Numbered from the stretch's first letter, positions 32,171 through 42,066 are shown. The stretch: DNA of 64,000 nucleotides from Pseudomonas triticicola (GCF_019145375.1 NZ_JAHSTX010000001.1:62001-126000), one strand, 5' to 3'. The notes: generated by a model not told the origin, from the sequence alone. Translations and numbers: made by a program.

Positions 32171-32232
32171 TTGCATGACTCCATTGCAGGAAAGGAGAGC
32201 TCACAGCCTAGTACCGTTGTCTGTTCCAACAG

Positions 32233-32246
32233 CTGACTTGGATCAG
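32233..32246 (-). promoter_or_regulatory. ANR (FNR-type) box upstream of arcDABC
   Basis: CTGAC-TTGG-ATCAG carries the core TGA-N6-TCA dyad of FNR-family sites (consensus TTGAT-N4-ATCAA, five-base arms with the outer T/A changed to C/G). It is centred about 70 nt upstream of the arcD start, which would put it near -41.5 if transcription starts around 32198. Anaerobic ANR control of arcDABC is established in P. aeruginosa. Confidence 0.65.
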
Positions 32247-32515
32247 TGCATGGTCACATTCCATTGTTAATGAATGACTTATCCACCCGTTGCGGGGCAT
32301 GACTCGGTGCTCTGGGAGGCCCGTTCCAGAGCCGTTTCGCTAACGCAATTGGGAATAGCTATTAATGCTTTCGAACTATGACGCTAGTTGCTTTTGCGCG
32401 TTTGGCAAATGTCGGTCATCTGTTTTCAGTACAGAATCGAATTATCAGGATCAGCGCACAAAACTGACTTAACGTGCTACGTGTTATCGTCATCAGCTAT
32501 ATAAAAGTGTCTTCG

Positions 32516-32532
32516 ATCAGGCATTACCTGAT
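32516..32532 (+). promoter_or_regulatory. 17-bp palindrome in the arcD2 leader
   Basis: ATCAGG-CATTA-CCTGAT is a perfect 6-bp dyad, 77 nt upstream of the arcD2 start. It lies just after the putative -10, where a repressor operator could act. The regulator is not identified; it is not a good FNR site. Confidence 0.35.
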
Positions 32533-32608
32533 AAACGTCATCTACTCTTAGCTTTTTAGTCAGCTGTTGTTACAAATGAACAACAGCGGCTTTTTCAAGG
32601 AGATCTGC

Positions 32609-34036
32609 ATGTCGCAACCGACGCAAAAGCTGCGCCTTGGTGCGTTGATCGCGCTGGTGGTGGGGTCGATGATCGGCGGGGGGATTTTCTCTTTGCCGCA
32701 GAACATGGCGGCGCGCGCCGATGCCGGGGCAATCCTGATCGGTTGGGGCATCACCGCGATCGGTATGCTCACCCTGGCCTTCGTCTTTCAGACCCTGGCC
32801 AACCGCAAACCGGAGCTGGACTCGGGCGTCTATGCCTACGCCAAGGCCGGGTTTGGCGACTACATGGGCTTTTCGTCGGCGTGGGGTTACTGGATCAGCG
32901 CGTGGCTGGGCAACGTCGGCTATTTCGTCTTGCTGTTCAGCACCCTCGGCTATTTTTTTCCGGTGTTCGGCCAGGGCAATACGCCGATCGCCATCGGCTG
33001 CGCTTCGGTGCTGTTGTGGGCGGTGCATTTTCTGGTGATGCGCGGGATCAAGGAGGCCGCGCTGATCAACCAGTTGACCACCGTGGCCAAGGTCGTGCCG
33101 CTGATCATGTTCATCGTCATCGCTGCCGTGGCGTTCAAAGCGGACATCTTCACCCGCGACATCTGGGGCCGCAGCAATCCGAACTTCGGCGGGGTGATGG
33201 ACCAGGTGCGCAACATGATGCTGGTCACCGTGTTCGTCTTCATCGGTATCGAAGGCGCCAGCGTCTATTCGGCCCGCGCGGAGAAACGCAGCGACGTCGG
33301 CCGCGCCACGGTGATCGGTTTTCTCGGCGTGCTGGCGCTGCTGGTGCTGGTCAACGTGCTGTCGCTGGGGATCATGAGCCAGCCGGAACTGGCCAATCTG
33401 CAGAATCCTTCACTGGCGGCAGTGCTCGAGCACATTGTCGGGCCGTGGGGTGCGTTACTGATCAGCATCGGGCTGGCGATTTCCCTGCTCGGTGCATTGT
33501 TGTCCTGGGCCTTGCTCTGCGCGGAAATCCTTTTCGCCACGGCCAAGGACAAGACCATGCCGGCGTTCCTGAAGAAGGAAAACAACAATCACGTGCCGGT
33601 CAACGCGCTGTGGCTGACCAATGTGATGATCCAGATTTTCCTGCTGATCACATTGTTCTCGGCGGGTACTTACACCAGCCTGATCTATCTGGCGTCGTCG
33701 ATGATTCTGGTGCCGTATTTGTGGTCGGCGGCCTACGCGGTGCTGCTCAGCGGGCGCGGCGAAACCTACGAGCACGCGTCTGCCGAGCGCACCAAGGATC
33801 TGCTGATTGGCGGCATCGCCCTGGTTTACGCGGTGTGGCTGTTGTATGCCGGCGGAGTGAAATATCTGCTGCTGTCGGCGCTGCTGTATGCGCCGGGGGT
33901 GATTCTGTTTGCCAAGGCCAAGCGTGAACAGGGCCAGCCGGTGTTTACCACGGTGGAGAAGGGGATTTTTGCCTGCGTGCTGATTGGCGCGGGGCTGGCG
34001 GCTTATGGGTTGTATAGCGGGGTATTGTCGTTGTGA
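32609..34036 (+). CDS. Arginine/ornithine antiporter ArcD (copy 2)
   Basis: A 475-residue paralog of ArcD1 with the same length and topology and very high identity over the whole protein, including MIGGGIFSLPQ and GYWISAWLGNVGYF. Differences are conservative and spread out, so this is an old functional duplication, not a recent copy. AAGGAG precedes the ATG by 7 nt. It is divergent from arcDABC and is followed by a composite palindromic element. Substrate preference could differ, e.g. another basic amino-acid pair or aerobic use. Confidence 0.93.
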   Translation: MSQPTQKLRLGALIALVVGSMIGGGIFSLPQNMAARADAGAILIGWGITAIGMLTLAFVFQTLANRKPELDSGVYAYAKAGFGDYMGFSSAWGYWISAWLGNVGYFVLLFSTLGYFFPVFGQGNTPIAIGCASVLLWAVHFLVMRGIKEAALINQLTTVAKVVPLIMFIVIAAVAFKADIFTRDIWGRSNPNFGGVMDQVRNMMLVTVFVFIGIEGASVYSARAEKRSDVGRATVIGFLGVLALLVLVNVLSLGIMSQPELANLQNPSLAAVLEHIVGPWGALLISIGLAISLLGALLSWALLCAEILFATAKDKTMPAFLKKENNNHVPVNALWLTNVMIQIFLLITLFSAGTYTSLIYLASSMILVPYLWSAAYAVLLSGRGETYEHASAERTKDLLIGGIALVYAVWLLYAGGVKYLLLSALLYAPGVILFAKAKREQGQPVFTTVEKGIFACVLIGAGLAAYGLYSGVLSL

Positions 34037-34040
34037 TCTG

Positions 34041-34230
34041 AAAAGCAGCCCCTCACCCCAGCCCTCTCCCGGAGGGAGAGGGGGCTGACCGGGGGATATT
34101 GGCGAATTACGCCGACGTGAAAGACCTTTACCGAATCCATAATCGACTGGTTTTTTCAGGTCGGCGTATAGCGCAAGACACCTCGGTAGGCCCCCTCTCC
34201 CTCCGGGAGAGGGCTGGGGTGAGGGGCTTC
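34041..34230. repeat. Composite palindromic element, about 190 bp, copy 2
   Basis: Inverted CCCCTCACCCCAGCCCTCTC ends with a CCGGAGGGAGAGG hairpin in each arm; the interior has AATCCATAATCGACTGG and TCAGGTCGGCG. It lies between the convergent arcD2 and CoA-transferase genes and can terminate both. Confidence 0.92.
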
Positions 34231-34232
34231 TT

Positions 34233-35582
34233 CTAGAGCCACTGCGCAGGATGCGAGCCCAACTCCATCGCCGGCAAATCCCACCGCACCGCCACCCCGC
34301 TGATCTGCACCGGTACGCGCAATCTCCGCGCCGGCCCCCAGGCGGTGTGTTCAATTGCCGGATCCTGATCCAGCGCATCTTCGGCCCGCAGCGGGTCATG
34401 CGTCGCCGGCCCATGCTCGAGCAACAGCTTCGCCGTCCGTGCCAGCGACAACCGCGCCGAGCCCCCGCGACCGTTGGCCAGTCGTTCAGTCAGCAATCTG
34501 ATCGCACTCGCCGCCAGCAGATACCCGGTCGCATGATCCAGCGCCTGCACCGGCAGCGGCGTCGGTTTATCGCTGTGCTTCCAATGCTGTCCGGCCTCGG
34601 CGATGCCGCTGCTCATCTGCACCAGGCTGTCGAAGCCCCGGCGGTTCTGCCAGGGGCCGCTCCAGCCGTAGGCGTTGAGGCAGACGTCGATCAGCCCCGG
34701 TGCCAGCTGCCTTCGGCGTTCAATACCAAACCCCAGATGTTCCAGCGCATCGGCGCGGTAGCCGTGCAGGAGAATGTCGGCGTCTTGCAATAAACCTTCG
34801 AACACTGCGCGATCCGCTGGCACTTGCAGATCCAGCCGCGCGCAGCGTTTGCCGACGGTCATTTCCGGGACCACACCGGGTTCGTTCCAGCTCGGTGGAT
34901 CGATGCGCAGCACGTTTGCGCCGAGCCCTGCGAGAAAGCGGCTGGCGGTGGGGCCGGCGAGCACGCGGGTCAGGTCGAGCACCTTGATCCCGGCCAGCGG
35001 TCGTGCGATCGAGCCTTGCCATGGGCTGCGGTTCTCGTCCGTCTGCTCGATGAACTGCACCAGCGCTTCGGCATTCACGGCCAGCCCTTGCGGATGCTGC
35101 TGCCACTGCGCCCAACTGCGCATTTCGGCGGCGCAGCCCTTGGCGTCGACCACCGCCTGCTCAAGATCCGCGCTCGCCCACTGTGCGACTTTCGCCGCCA
35201 TTGCGGCACGATCGGCGCAGGCACCGAGCACGCGTTCAGCGGCGGCGCGGTGATGCGGGGCGTTGGTGTGCAGACGGATCCAGCCGTCCCGGGTCGCATA
35301 GTCGCCGGCGATCGCATCCCATAACGGCGGCACTTGCCAGCCGATCGGGCGCAGCGAGGTGGAGAACCACAACGAGGCCAGACGGCGGTCGACTGCAACC
35401 GCAGGCAAGTGCCCGGTTTGCTGGTGAAGCAATTCGCTGAGCGCTTGCCCGGCAGCGGCGATGCTGGCGCAGGCCAGCTTGGTCACGGCGAACGCCGAGG
35501 GCAGGGCGCCGTCACCGGTAAAGGGTATTGGCGTGTGAGGCAAGTCGAGTGCGGTTTGGATGGACGTGAGCAGATCAGTCAT
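34233..35582 (-). CDS. Family III CoA transferase (CaiB/BaiF type)
   Basis: A 449-residue protein. The C-terminal 260 residues match the CaiB/BaiF fold: GIKVLDLTRVLAGPTASRFLAGLGANVLRID, an R-C-A-R-L-D-L strand, and GFDSLVQMSSG with the candidate catalytic Asp. The N-terminal 190 residues look like a second, diverged CoA-transferase half. Family members move CoA between carboxylic acids such as carnitine, formyl or bile acids. There is no acyl-CoA synthetase, dehydrogenase or hydratase nearby, so the substrate cannot be inferred. Confidence 0.8.
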   Translation of the reverse strand: MTDLLTSIQTALDLPHTPIPFTGDGALPSAFAVTKLACASIAAAGQALSELLHQQTGHLPAVAVDRRLASLWFSTSLRPIGWQVPPLWDAIAGDYATRDGWIRLHTNAPHHRAAAERVLGACADRAAMAAKVAQWASADLEQAVVDAKGCAAEMRSWAQWQQHPQGLAVNAEALVQFIEQTDENRSPWQGSIARPLAGIKVLDLTRVLAGPTASRFLAGLGANVLRIDPPSWNEPGVVPEMTVGKRCARLDLQVPADRAVFEGLLQDADILLHGYRADALEHLGFGIERRRQLAPGLIDVCLNAYGWSGPWQNRRGFDSLVQMSSGIAEAGQHWKHSDKPTPLPVQALDHATGYLLAASAIRLLTERLANGRGGSARLSLARTAKLLLEHGPATHDPLRAEDALDQDPAIEHTAWGPARRLRVPVQISGVAVRWDLPAMELGSHPAQWL

Positions 35583-35666
35583 CGAAGGCCCTCCGGAACG
35601 AGAGGGCGATGATAGTGCAAAAGAATCGCGGTTTAGATGAAACCAGGGTGTGAACCCGTTTCCCCT

Positions 35667-35754
35667 GTGGGAGCGAGCCTGCTCGCGAAGGCGTCGTGTC
35701 AGTCAACACCGATGTTGGATATGACGACCTCTTCGCGAGCAGGCTCGCTCCCAC
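35667..35754. repeat. REPIN copy 4
   Basis: An inverted GTGGGAGCGAGCCTGCTCGCGAA pair, 20 nt beyond the chemoreceptor stop, in its 3' trailer. Confidence 0.93.
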
Positions 35755-35773
35755 AGGGATTTATGCTGGATAG

Positions 35774-37912
35774 TTACACGCGAAACTGATCCATCAATTT
35801 CATCTGCTGGCTCGCCAGGCTGTTGAGCTGGCTGCTGATCGCTGCCGATTCGGTAGCCTGCTCGGTGAGGGTTTCGGTCACGGTGCGAATCGCCGAGACG
35901 TTGCGGTTGACCTCTTCGGCCACTGCGCTTTGTTCTTCGGCGGCACTGGCGATCTGCAGGTTCATGTCGCTGATCACCGTCACCGCATCGCTGATCTTGC
36001 CCAGCGCATCAACGGCCTGACGAATCTGCCCGGCGTTGTTGTGCGCCTGGGTCTGGCTCGAGTGCATGGTCGCGACCACGCCACGGGTGCCGGTCTGGAT
36101 GCGCTCGATAACGATGCGGATTTCCTCCACCGAATCCTGCGTGCGCTTGGCCAGGTTGCGCACCTCGTCGGCGACCACGGCAAAACCGCGACCGCTTTCG
36201 CCGGCGCGGGCGGCTTCGATGGCAGCGTTGAGAGCCAGCAGGTTGGTTTGTTCGGCGATGCTGCGGATCACTTCCAGCACCGAACCGATCTGCTCGCTGT
36301 TGACCGCCAGCGCTTCGACTTCGGTCACTGCTTTGCTGACCTCATCGGCGAGTTGATTGATGTCGCGGGTGCTGCGCTCGATGATCGCCATGCCGTCCTT
36401 CGCCGACTGATCGGCACCCTTGGCGGCGTTTGCCGCGTTCGAGGCACTGTTGGCGACGTCGTGGGCGGTGGCGCTCATTTCGTTGGACGCGGTGGCGACC
36501 TGATCGATTTCGCGGAACTGCACCTGCATGCCTTCGCTGGTCTGGCGGGCGATTTCCGACGATTGATCGGCTGTACCACGTGCTTCGGTGATGCTCTGTT
36601 TGATCTGCGCGATGGTCGGCTGAAGCTTGTCGAGGAAGCGGTTGAACCAGTTCACCAGTTCGCCCAGTTCATCTTTCTTGCTGTAGTTCAGGCGCTGGGT
36701 CAGATCGCCTTCGCCGCTGGCGATGTTCTTCAGCATCTCGGCGACGCTGTTGATCGGACGGGTGACGCCGGAGGCGGTGAGCCAGATCAGCAGCAGGCCG
36801 ACCAGACCGGCCACGCCCGCTACCAGCAGGGCAGTGATCACGCCGGTTTGTTGCGCATCATCCAGTACCGCTTGCAGCTTTACCGAATCGGCCAGCAGCA
36901 CTTGCTCCGGCAGGTCGATGACCACGCCCCAGGCGCGCGAATTGCCGATCGGGTCGACCGGGTAAACCGCGCGAATCAGCTCGCCCTGTTGGAGAATTTT
37001 CGCTGTGCCGCTGCCGACCAGTTGCAATACATCCTGGCCATCGGCGCCGAGGGTATCGCTGATTTTTTTGCCGACCCGCGTCGCGTCAGCACTGTCGGCC
37101 GCCAGCACGCCGCTGCCGGAGACGATCAGCATGTGCCCGGCGTTGTTGAACAGGCTGCGCTGCGAGTCGACGGCGGCGGCTTGCAGGGCGTCGAGCGCGA
37201 TGTCGACACCGACCACGCCGATCGCTTTGCCATCCACCAGCAGCGGCACGGAAATGGTCGTCATGAGCATTTCCTTGCCACCGACGGTGTCGGCATACGG
37301 GTCGAGCAGGCAGGTGCGTTTGTTGTCGCGAGGGCAGGTGTACCAACTGTTGTACGGCGTGCCGCTGACGCTGAGGGTGGTTTTGGTCAAGTCGTCCTCG
37401 ACCATGATCGTATTCAGCGCGGCGCCGGCGGCACGGCTCCAGTACGAGGCGAAGCGCCCGGCTTCGTTGGACTGCCGCGCGGCATCGTTGGCGAATTCGC
37501 TGTCCTTGCCGTCGAGGCCGTTGGGTTCGAAGGCCAGCCAGATGCCAAGGACTTTATCGTTGCGCTCGAAAGCGGTTTTCAGACTTTGGTTCAACTCTTC
37601 CCGAACGGCGCCGGCTTCGAGTGAACGCTTGGCCGCCATCGTCCGCAGATCCTTGATCTGGTCGGCGAGGGCGGTGACCACCAGCAGGCTTTCGCCAAAG
37701 GTTTTCTGCACCCGCACCGCTTGTTCGGCGGCCTTGGCCTGCAGCAGGTTCTGCACGCTGGCGGTGAGCAACTGGTTGCTGGATTGACTGACCAGCGCGT
37801 CGTTCTGGTTGGTCTGGTAGATGTTCATGCTGACAATCAGCACCACCACTCCGAGCAGGCACAGGCCGGAGAGCAGGACGATTTTCAGGCGAATGGACAG
37901 AGAGTCGAACAT
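35774..37912 (-). CDS. Methyl-accepting chemotaxis protein with periplasmic Cache domain
   Basis: A 712-residue transmembrane chemoreceptor: TM1 (about 10-30), a periplasmic double-Cache ligand-binding region (about 31-355), TM2 (about 358-380), HAMP (about 380-435) and a signalling hairpin with the invariant tip [19 protein letters not shown]. The ligand domain contains YNSWYTCP...TCLLDPYAD, with Cys193 and Cys201 positioned for a disulfide. The standard amino-acid-binding Cache motif (Y-x-R-x-W-Y...D) is not evident, so the ligand is unknown. ATG 37912 begins [11 protein letters not shown]; 24 in-frame upstream codons are not membrane-like. Confidence 0.9.
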   Translation of the reverse strand: MFDSLSIRLKIVLLSGLCLLGVVVLIVSMNIYQTNQNDALVSQSSNQLLTASVQNLLQAKAAEQAVRVQKTFGESLLVVTALADQIKDLRTMAAKRSLEAGAVREELNQSLKTAFERNDKVLGIWLAFEPNGLDGKDSEFANDAARQSNEAGRFASYWSRAAGAALNTIMVEDDLTKTTLSVSGTPYNSWYTCPRDNKRTCLLDPYADTVGGKEMLMTTISVPLLVDGKAIGVVGVDIALDALQAAAVDSQRSLFNNAGHMLIVSGSGVLAADSADATRVGKKISDTLGADGQDVLQLVGSGTAKILQQGELIRAVYPVDPIGNSRAWGVVIDLPEQVLLADSVKLQAVLDDAQQTGVITALLVAGVAGLVGLLLIWLTASGVTRPINSVAEMLKNIASGEGDLTQRLNYSKKDELGELVNWFNRFLDKLQPTIAQIKQSITEARGTADQSSEIARQTSEGMQVQFREIDQVATASNEMSATAHDVANSASNAANAAKGADQSAKDGMAIIERSTRDINQLADEVSKAVTEVEALAVNSEQIGSVLEVIRSIAEQTNLLALNAAIEAARAGESGRGFAVVADEVRNLAKRTQDSVEEIRIVIERIQTGTRGVVATMHSSQTQAHNNAGQIRQAVDALGKISDAVTVISDMNLQIASAAEEQSAVAEEVNRNVSAIRTVTETLTEQATESAAISSQLNSLASQQMKLMDQFRV

Positions 37913-38079
37913 GGGCGATCTCGCGAATGGAATAAACAGGTGGCTGGGCCGGGAGCCCGGTTTGCCAAATCCATTCAGCGCCATTCAATCCTCATCGGCG
38001 TTAAGCGAAACGGCATGAGGCGCTTGCCGACGGACGGTCGCTGCTAAACGTTTGCGCAGGGGAAAGTGCTGAAAAGGCT

Positions 38080-38490
38080 TTAATTACAGGGATGTTTCAC
38101 TACCGCGACGGGCGTCTCCGGACGCGACCAGATCCACAGGTTGCCCATGGCCATGCCGGCAATCGCCAGATAGATCGGCCAGCCGTGATCGAGCATCACC
38201 AGCATCAACGTCGCACACAGCAGCATGCTGACGGTGGCACTGAGCTTGGCCTTGCGCGCGATGATCCTGCCGTTGCGCCAGTTACTCAGGATCGGCCCGA
38301 ACAGGCGGTGATTTTCTAGCCAGGCACTCAAGCGCGGCGAACTGCGGGTCGCGGCCCACGCGGCAAGGAGGATGAACTCGGTGGTCGGCAGGCCGGGCAC
38401 GACGATGGCGATCAGGCCAATGCCGAGGCTGACATAGGCCAGCAGGCCGAACAGCAGACGGGCGAGTTTTGATGGGGCGGGTGCGGGCAT
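38080..38490 (-). CDS. DUF454 (YbaN family) membrane protein
   Basis: A 136-residue inner-membrane protein with three or four hydrophobic segments and the family motif LPTTEFILLAAWAATRSSPRL followed by WLENHRLFGPIL. The function is unknown. Often found near heme or iron genes; here it lies beside heme oxygenase, separated by a REPIN. Confidence 0.85.
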   Translation of the reverse strand: MPAPAPSKLARLLFGLLAYVSLGIGLIAIVVPGLPTTEFILLAAWAATRSSPRLSAWLENHRLFGPILSNWRNGRIIARKAKLSATVSMLLCATLMLVMLDHGWPIYLAIAGMAMGNLWIWSRPETPVAVVKHPCN

Positions 38491-38547
38491 AGCTCAGCGG
38501 TGGCTTCTGAAGCGGAACGGGGATCTTACAGATTTGTGGTGAGCCCT

Positions 38548-38634
38548 GTGGGAGCGAGCCTGCTCGCGAAAGCGGTTGATCAGCCACATTGATGTTGAAT
38601 GTGCTGCCGTCTTCGCGAGCAGGCTCGCTCCCAC
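38548..38634. repeat. REPIN copy 5
   Basis: An inverted GTGGGAGCGAG pair between the heme oxygenase stop (16 nt away) and the DUF454 gene. Confidence 0.93.
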
Positions 38635-38650
38635 AAAGGATAGAGTTGCT

Positions 38651-39247
38651 TCAAGCTACTTCGGCTTCTATCGCATAAGCCCGTTCCAGCAGCACGGTAA
38701 AGCGGTTGAACGCATCCAGTGCACCTTGCTCAACTTCAGCGTCTTCCTCAGCGGTGAACGGCAACGCATCGAGGGTGCGCACAAAGCTTTTCCAGCCCTC
38801 GGCGCGGCCACCTTGCGGTTCCGCCAGATGCCGGGCGCCAAAGGTTTCGCTCAGCTCCAGTGCCACCGCACGCTTGATCAAAAACGCCGCGCCGAGCTTG
38901 GAACCCTCCGACACGAAGATCCAGCCCAGCGCCCGCGCCTTGCTCGGGTTTTTCAGCGCGCCGGCCACCGGCGCCGGGACTTCGGTGTCGAGGTCGGCGA
39001 GGTCAGCCCTGGCCGCTTCGGCGCGGCAACGGGCTGGCAGATCCGGGACGATCGCGGTCAGTTCGGCATCGTTGTACAGCTCGACCAGTTCCGCCTGGAA
39101 CAGGTATTGCGCGACGACGAAACGGGCGAAGCTGGCGCGGGTTTCGAATGGTGCGTGGGCTTTGACCAGGGCATCGAGTTTGCTGTGCGGCTCATGGGTG
39201 ATCTGGTTCAGGCGTTGCGAACGCAGGGTTTTTTCCGAGGCAGTCAT
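38651..39247 (-). CDS. hemO: Heme oxygenase (PigA/HemO type)
   Basis: A 198-residue biliverdin-producing heme oxygenase that opens imported heme and frees iron. The proximal ligand is His21 in THEPHSKLD, equivalent by alignment to His26 of P. aeruginosa PigA. The distal glycine-rich helix is GWIFVSEGSKLGAAFL, and the C-terminal GARHLAEPQGGRAEGWKSF matches PigA closely. It is last in the hxuI-hxuR-hxuA-hemO unit, so uptake and degradation are coupled. The 109-nt gap to the receptor gene shows no clear terminator. Confidence 0.95.
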   Translation of the reverse strand: MTASEKTLRSQRLNQITHEPHSKLDALVKAHAPFETRASFARFVVAQYLFQAELVELYNDAELTAIVPDLPARCRAEAARADLADLDTEVPAPVAGALKNPSKARALGWIFVSEGSKLGAAFLIKRAVALELSETFGARHLAEPQGGRAEGWKSFVRTLDALPFTAEEDAEVEQGALDAFNRFTVLLERAYAIEAEVA

Positions 39248-39356
39248 GGGGTGTCCTTGATAAATGAGGCGCTTGAAAACAAGACGTACGGGCGGGCGCC
39301 GGACAGTAAAAAAACCTCACTGCGCGGCGAGAACACGCGCAGTGAGGCCGGGCGGA

Positions 39357-41942
39357 TCAGATGTCCCAGATCAGGTTGATCGCGAAGTTGCGCCCCGGTT
39401 GGGTCAGGCGATCAAGGTTGGCCGGTTGCGTCACCGACGCTTCGCCGACGCTGTCGTAACCGCGCACGTCATCCCATAGCCAGTATTTCTTGTCGGTCAG
39501 GTTGTAGACGCCGCCGCTGACGGTGACGTCGTCGGTCACCTTGTAATAGCCGGCCAGATCGAGAATGCCGAAGCCCGGGGTCTTGAACTGACTGCTGACG
39601 CCGTCCGGCGATTTGAAGTTGCTGTCGTCGACGCGGTCCTTTTTCTTCACCACGGTCCAGCTCAGCAGACCGCCATAGTTGTCCTGGTCGTAACCGAGGC
39701 CGAATACGCCGGTGAGCGGATTGACGCTGTTGATCGGCTCGCCGCTGTCGTTGTTGCGCCCGTAGGCGTAGGCGATCGAGCCTTGGGTATACAGGCCTTG
39801 CGGCGCGCCGAACGCGTCCAGGTTCAAGCGACCTTTGACTTCCGCACCCTTGATGGTGGCGCGCTTGATGTTGTTGCTCTGGAAGGTCAACTGATCGTCG
39901 CCCGGCTTGACCGCATCCTCGTTGATGAAGTCGCGGTACTTGTTATAGAACACCGCGACGTCGAACGAGCCCTGCTCGAAATTCCCGCGCAGGCCGGTTT
40001 CGAAACCTTTGCTTTTTTCCGGCTCAAGGTCGGAGTTGGGCGCCACGGTGTAGCCGGTGGTGTTGTTCTCGAAACGCCCGTACAGCGATTTTGCCGTGGG
40101 CGTGCGGAAGCCTTCGGCGTACTGGCCGTACCAGGTGTAGTTGTCCGTCAGTGCATAGGTCAGGCCGAATTTTGGCGAGACTTTGTGCCAGGTCTTGTTC
40201 TTGTCGCTGACCGTGCCCTGGCCGTCGGCATTCACGGTGTTGAGGAATTCCTCGGTGATGTGCGGCTTGAGCTGGGTGTAGTCGTAGCGCAGGCCCGGCA
40301 GGAAGGTCCAGTCGTTCCAGCTGATCTGATCCTGGGCGAACAGGCTGTAGGTGTTGATGGTCGGATCGGGGAAATCAGAGGCCTTGGCCAGCACGTCCGC
40401 CGCACTGGTCGCGCCAATCGCCGTGCAGCCGCGACCGACGGCCAGGCATGTGCCGTCGCCGCTGCGTGAACCGGTGACTTTCTGCTGTTTGATCGTGGTG
40501 CCGTAAGTCAGCAGGTGATCGGTGTCACCGATGGCGAAGGCCTTGTCCAGTTGCGCGTCGAACACCCACTGCTTTTCCTCGTAGATCGTGTCGCGGGTAC
40601 GCAGCACTTTACGAGTGATCGGGTAGTACAACTCTTCGGTGCTCTGGTCGGTCTTGGCGATCTGGTGATTGAGGCTCCACTTGACGTTATCGACCAGCAG
40701 GCTGTCGAGGGCGAACGCGTGTTCGATACCGAAACGCTCGCGGGTGATGGTGTCGTTGCCGGTGCGCCACTGGTACATGCCGCCGGCCAGGACGCTGCTC
40801 GGAATGGTCGGCGCGCCGTTGAAATACGGGCCGCCGTAGGCACTTTTCTGGTCGGTGTCGCGATCGTCCTTGTACTTTTCGTAGGTCAGGCCCAGGCGCG
40901 AATCGTCGTTGTAGTTCCAGCCGAGCTTGGCCAGGACGTTGGTCGCGCGCACGTCTTCCGGGTTGGCGGCGGTGCGCGCAAGGCCGGTGCCGTTGTTGCC
41001 GCCGAAGGATTCGGTTTCGTGACCGTCGCGCTGGCTGTAATGCAGCAAGCCGTCGAACTCACCGCTGCGGCCGGCGACGGTGGCGGACTTCAGCCAGCTG
41101 TCATCGGCGGAGCTGTAACCGCTTTTCAGGCGCGCTCCGACGTCCTTGCCCGGTTTGATGATGTCGTCGGCGTCCAGCGTGTAGTAACTGACCGCGCCGC
41201 CGATGGCGTTGCTGCCGTACAGCACCGAGGCCGGGCCGCGCAGAATTTCCACACGCTTGACGATTTCCGGGTCGACGTAGTTGCGCTGGCTCTTGGCGTA
41301 GGGGCCGTTGAAGAAGCCGTTGGGGATCTCCACGCCATCGACTTGAGTCAGGATGCGGTCGCCGTCGATACCGCGAATGTTGTAGCCACTGATGCCGCCG
41401 CGCTGACCGGCACCGCCAACGGAAACGCCCGGCTCGTAGCGCACCAGATCCTTGATGGTGTTGACGTTGTTGCGGTCAAGCGCTTGGCGATCATGCACGC
41501 TGACCGTCGAGGGCACGCTGTTGACGGATTGTTCCTGGCGAGTGGCGCTGATGGTCACCTGATCGAGATTGAGCGTGCCGCTGCTGTTGCGTTTTTCCAG
41601 CAGGACATTGTTGTTGCTCAGTTTGCGGAAGCTCAGGTTGGTCCCCACCAACAGGCGCTCGAGGGCTTTTTCCGGCGGCAGCGAACCGCGCACGCCCGGC
41701 GACGAGACGTTCTGCCCCAACTCGGCCGGCAAGCCGACCTGCCAACCGGTCACGGCGGTGAAGGCATTCAGTGCCGAAACCAGTGGTTGCTGGCCGATGG
41801 CGAAGGCGTAATCGCCCATGTTGCGTGTCGGTTGCTCGGTGGCCGCCAGCAGCGGTGCGGTGCCAGCCATGAGGATGGCCGCAGTCAGCAGCGACAGTAC
41901 GCGGGAAGGGGAAGCAGTCTGGCGGGTAAGGCGTGAGGACAT
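39357..41942 (-). CDS. hxuA: TonB-dependent heme/hemoglobin receptor with signalling domain (HxuA type)
   Basis: An 861-residue outer-membrane receptor: signal peptide (1-34), an STN signalling domain (about 42-115) as in FecA, a TonB-box region (about 127-137), plug, and a 22-strand barrel ending in NLIWDI. The extracellular FR-T-P ... PNSDLEPE boxes correspond to the FRAP/NPDL motifs of heme receptors. The STN domain transmits occupancy to the FecR-like anti-sigma encoded upstream. ATG 41942 is chosen because CGGAG lies 7 nt upstream; a GTG seven codons earlier lacks one. Confidence 0.92.
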   Translation of the reverse strand: MSSRLTRQTASPSRVLSLLTAAILMAGTAPLLAATEQPTRNMGDYAFAIGQQPLVSALNAFTAVTGWQVGLPAELGQNVSSPGVRGSLPPEKALERLLVGTNLSFRKLSNNNVLLEKRNSSGTLNLDQVTISATRQEQSVNSVPSTVSVHDRQALDRNNVNTIKDLVRYEPGVSVGGAGQRGGISGYNIRGIDGDRILTQVDGVEIPNGFFNGPYAKSQRNYVDPEIVKRVEILRGPASVLYGSNAIGGAVSYYTLDADDIIKPGKDVGARLKSGYSSADDSWLKSATVAGRSGEFDGLLHYSQRDGHETESFGGNNGTGLARTAANPEDVRATNVLAKLGWNYNDDSRLGLTYEKYKDDRDTDQKSAYGGPYFNGAPTIPSSVLAGGMYQWRTGNDTITRERFGIEHAFALDSLLVDNVKWSLNHQIAKTDQSTEELYYPITRKVLRTRDTIYEEKQWVFDAQLDKAFAIGDTDHLLTYGTTIKQQKVTGSRSGDGTCLAVGRGCTAIGATSAADVLAKASDFPDPTINTYSLFAQDQISWNDWTFLPGLRYDYTQLKPHITEEFLNTVNADGQGTVSDKNKTWHKVSPKFGLTYALTDNYTWYGQYAEGFRTPTAKSLYGRFENNTTGYTVAPNSDLEPEKSKGFETGLRGNFEQGSFDVAVFYNKYRDFINEDAVKPGDDQLTFQSNNIKRATIKGAEVKGRLNLDAFGAPQGLYTQGSIAYAYGRNNDSGEPINSVNPLTGVFGLGYDQDNYGGLLSWTVVKKKDRVDDSNFKSPDGVSSQFKTPGFGILDLAGYYKVTDDVTVSGGVYNLTDKKYWLWDDVRGYDSVGEASVTQPANLDRLTQPGRNFAINLIWDI

Positions 41943-42049
41943 CGATAGCGCTCCGTGTCGCACGAATCTTTATAGGTGCTGATCGGCATGGTTAGATGCG
42001 AATCAATTGCATTGGCTATAACGAGACGTACTGCCATTGGCTATCGAGT

Positions 42050-42066
42050 AAAAATAATTCTCATTC
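42050..42066 (-). promoter_or_regulatory. Possible Fur box upstream of hxuA
   Basis: On the minus strand AATGAGAATTATTTTTAC resembles a Fur site (AATGAGAAT-NATT). It overlaps the last codons of the anti-sigma gene and lies about 110 nt upstream of hxuA. Sigma-dependent promoters of this class often carry both elements. Confidence 0.45.

Larger units (their letters stand above)
32177..32608. other. 432-bp divergent promoter region between the two arcD genes
   Basis: It is AT-richer than its surroundings. It holds an ANR-type box for arcD1, a 17-bp palindrome near arcD2 and a TATAAA hexamer near 32500 that may be the arcD2 -10. No gene is seen. Motif details are given separately. Confidence 0.6.

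Noticed and set aside
30743..34036. Recent transposition or assembly duplication of arcD
   Set aside because: The two genes differ throughout at many codons, have different flanks and opposite orientation, so the duplication is old.
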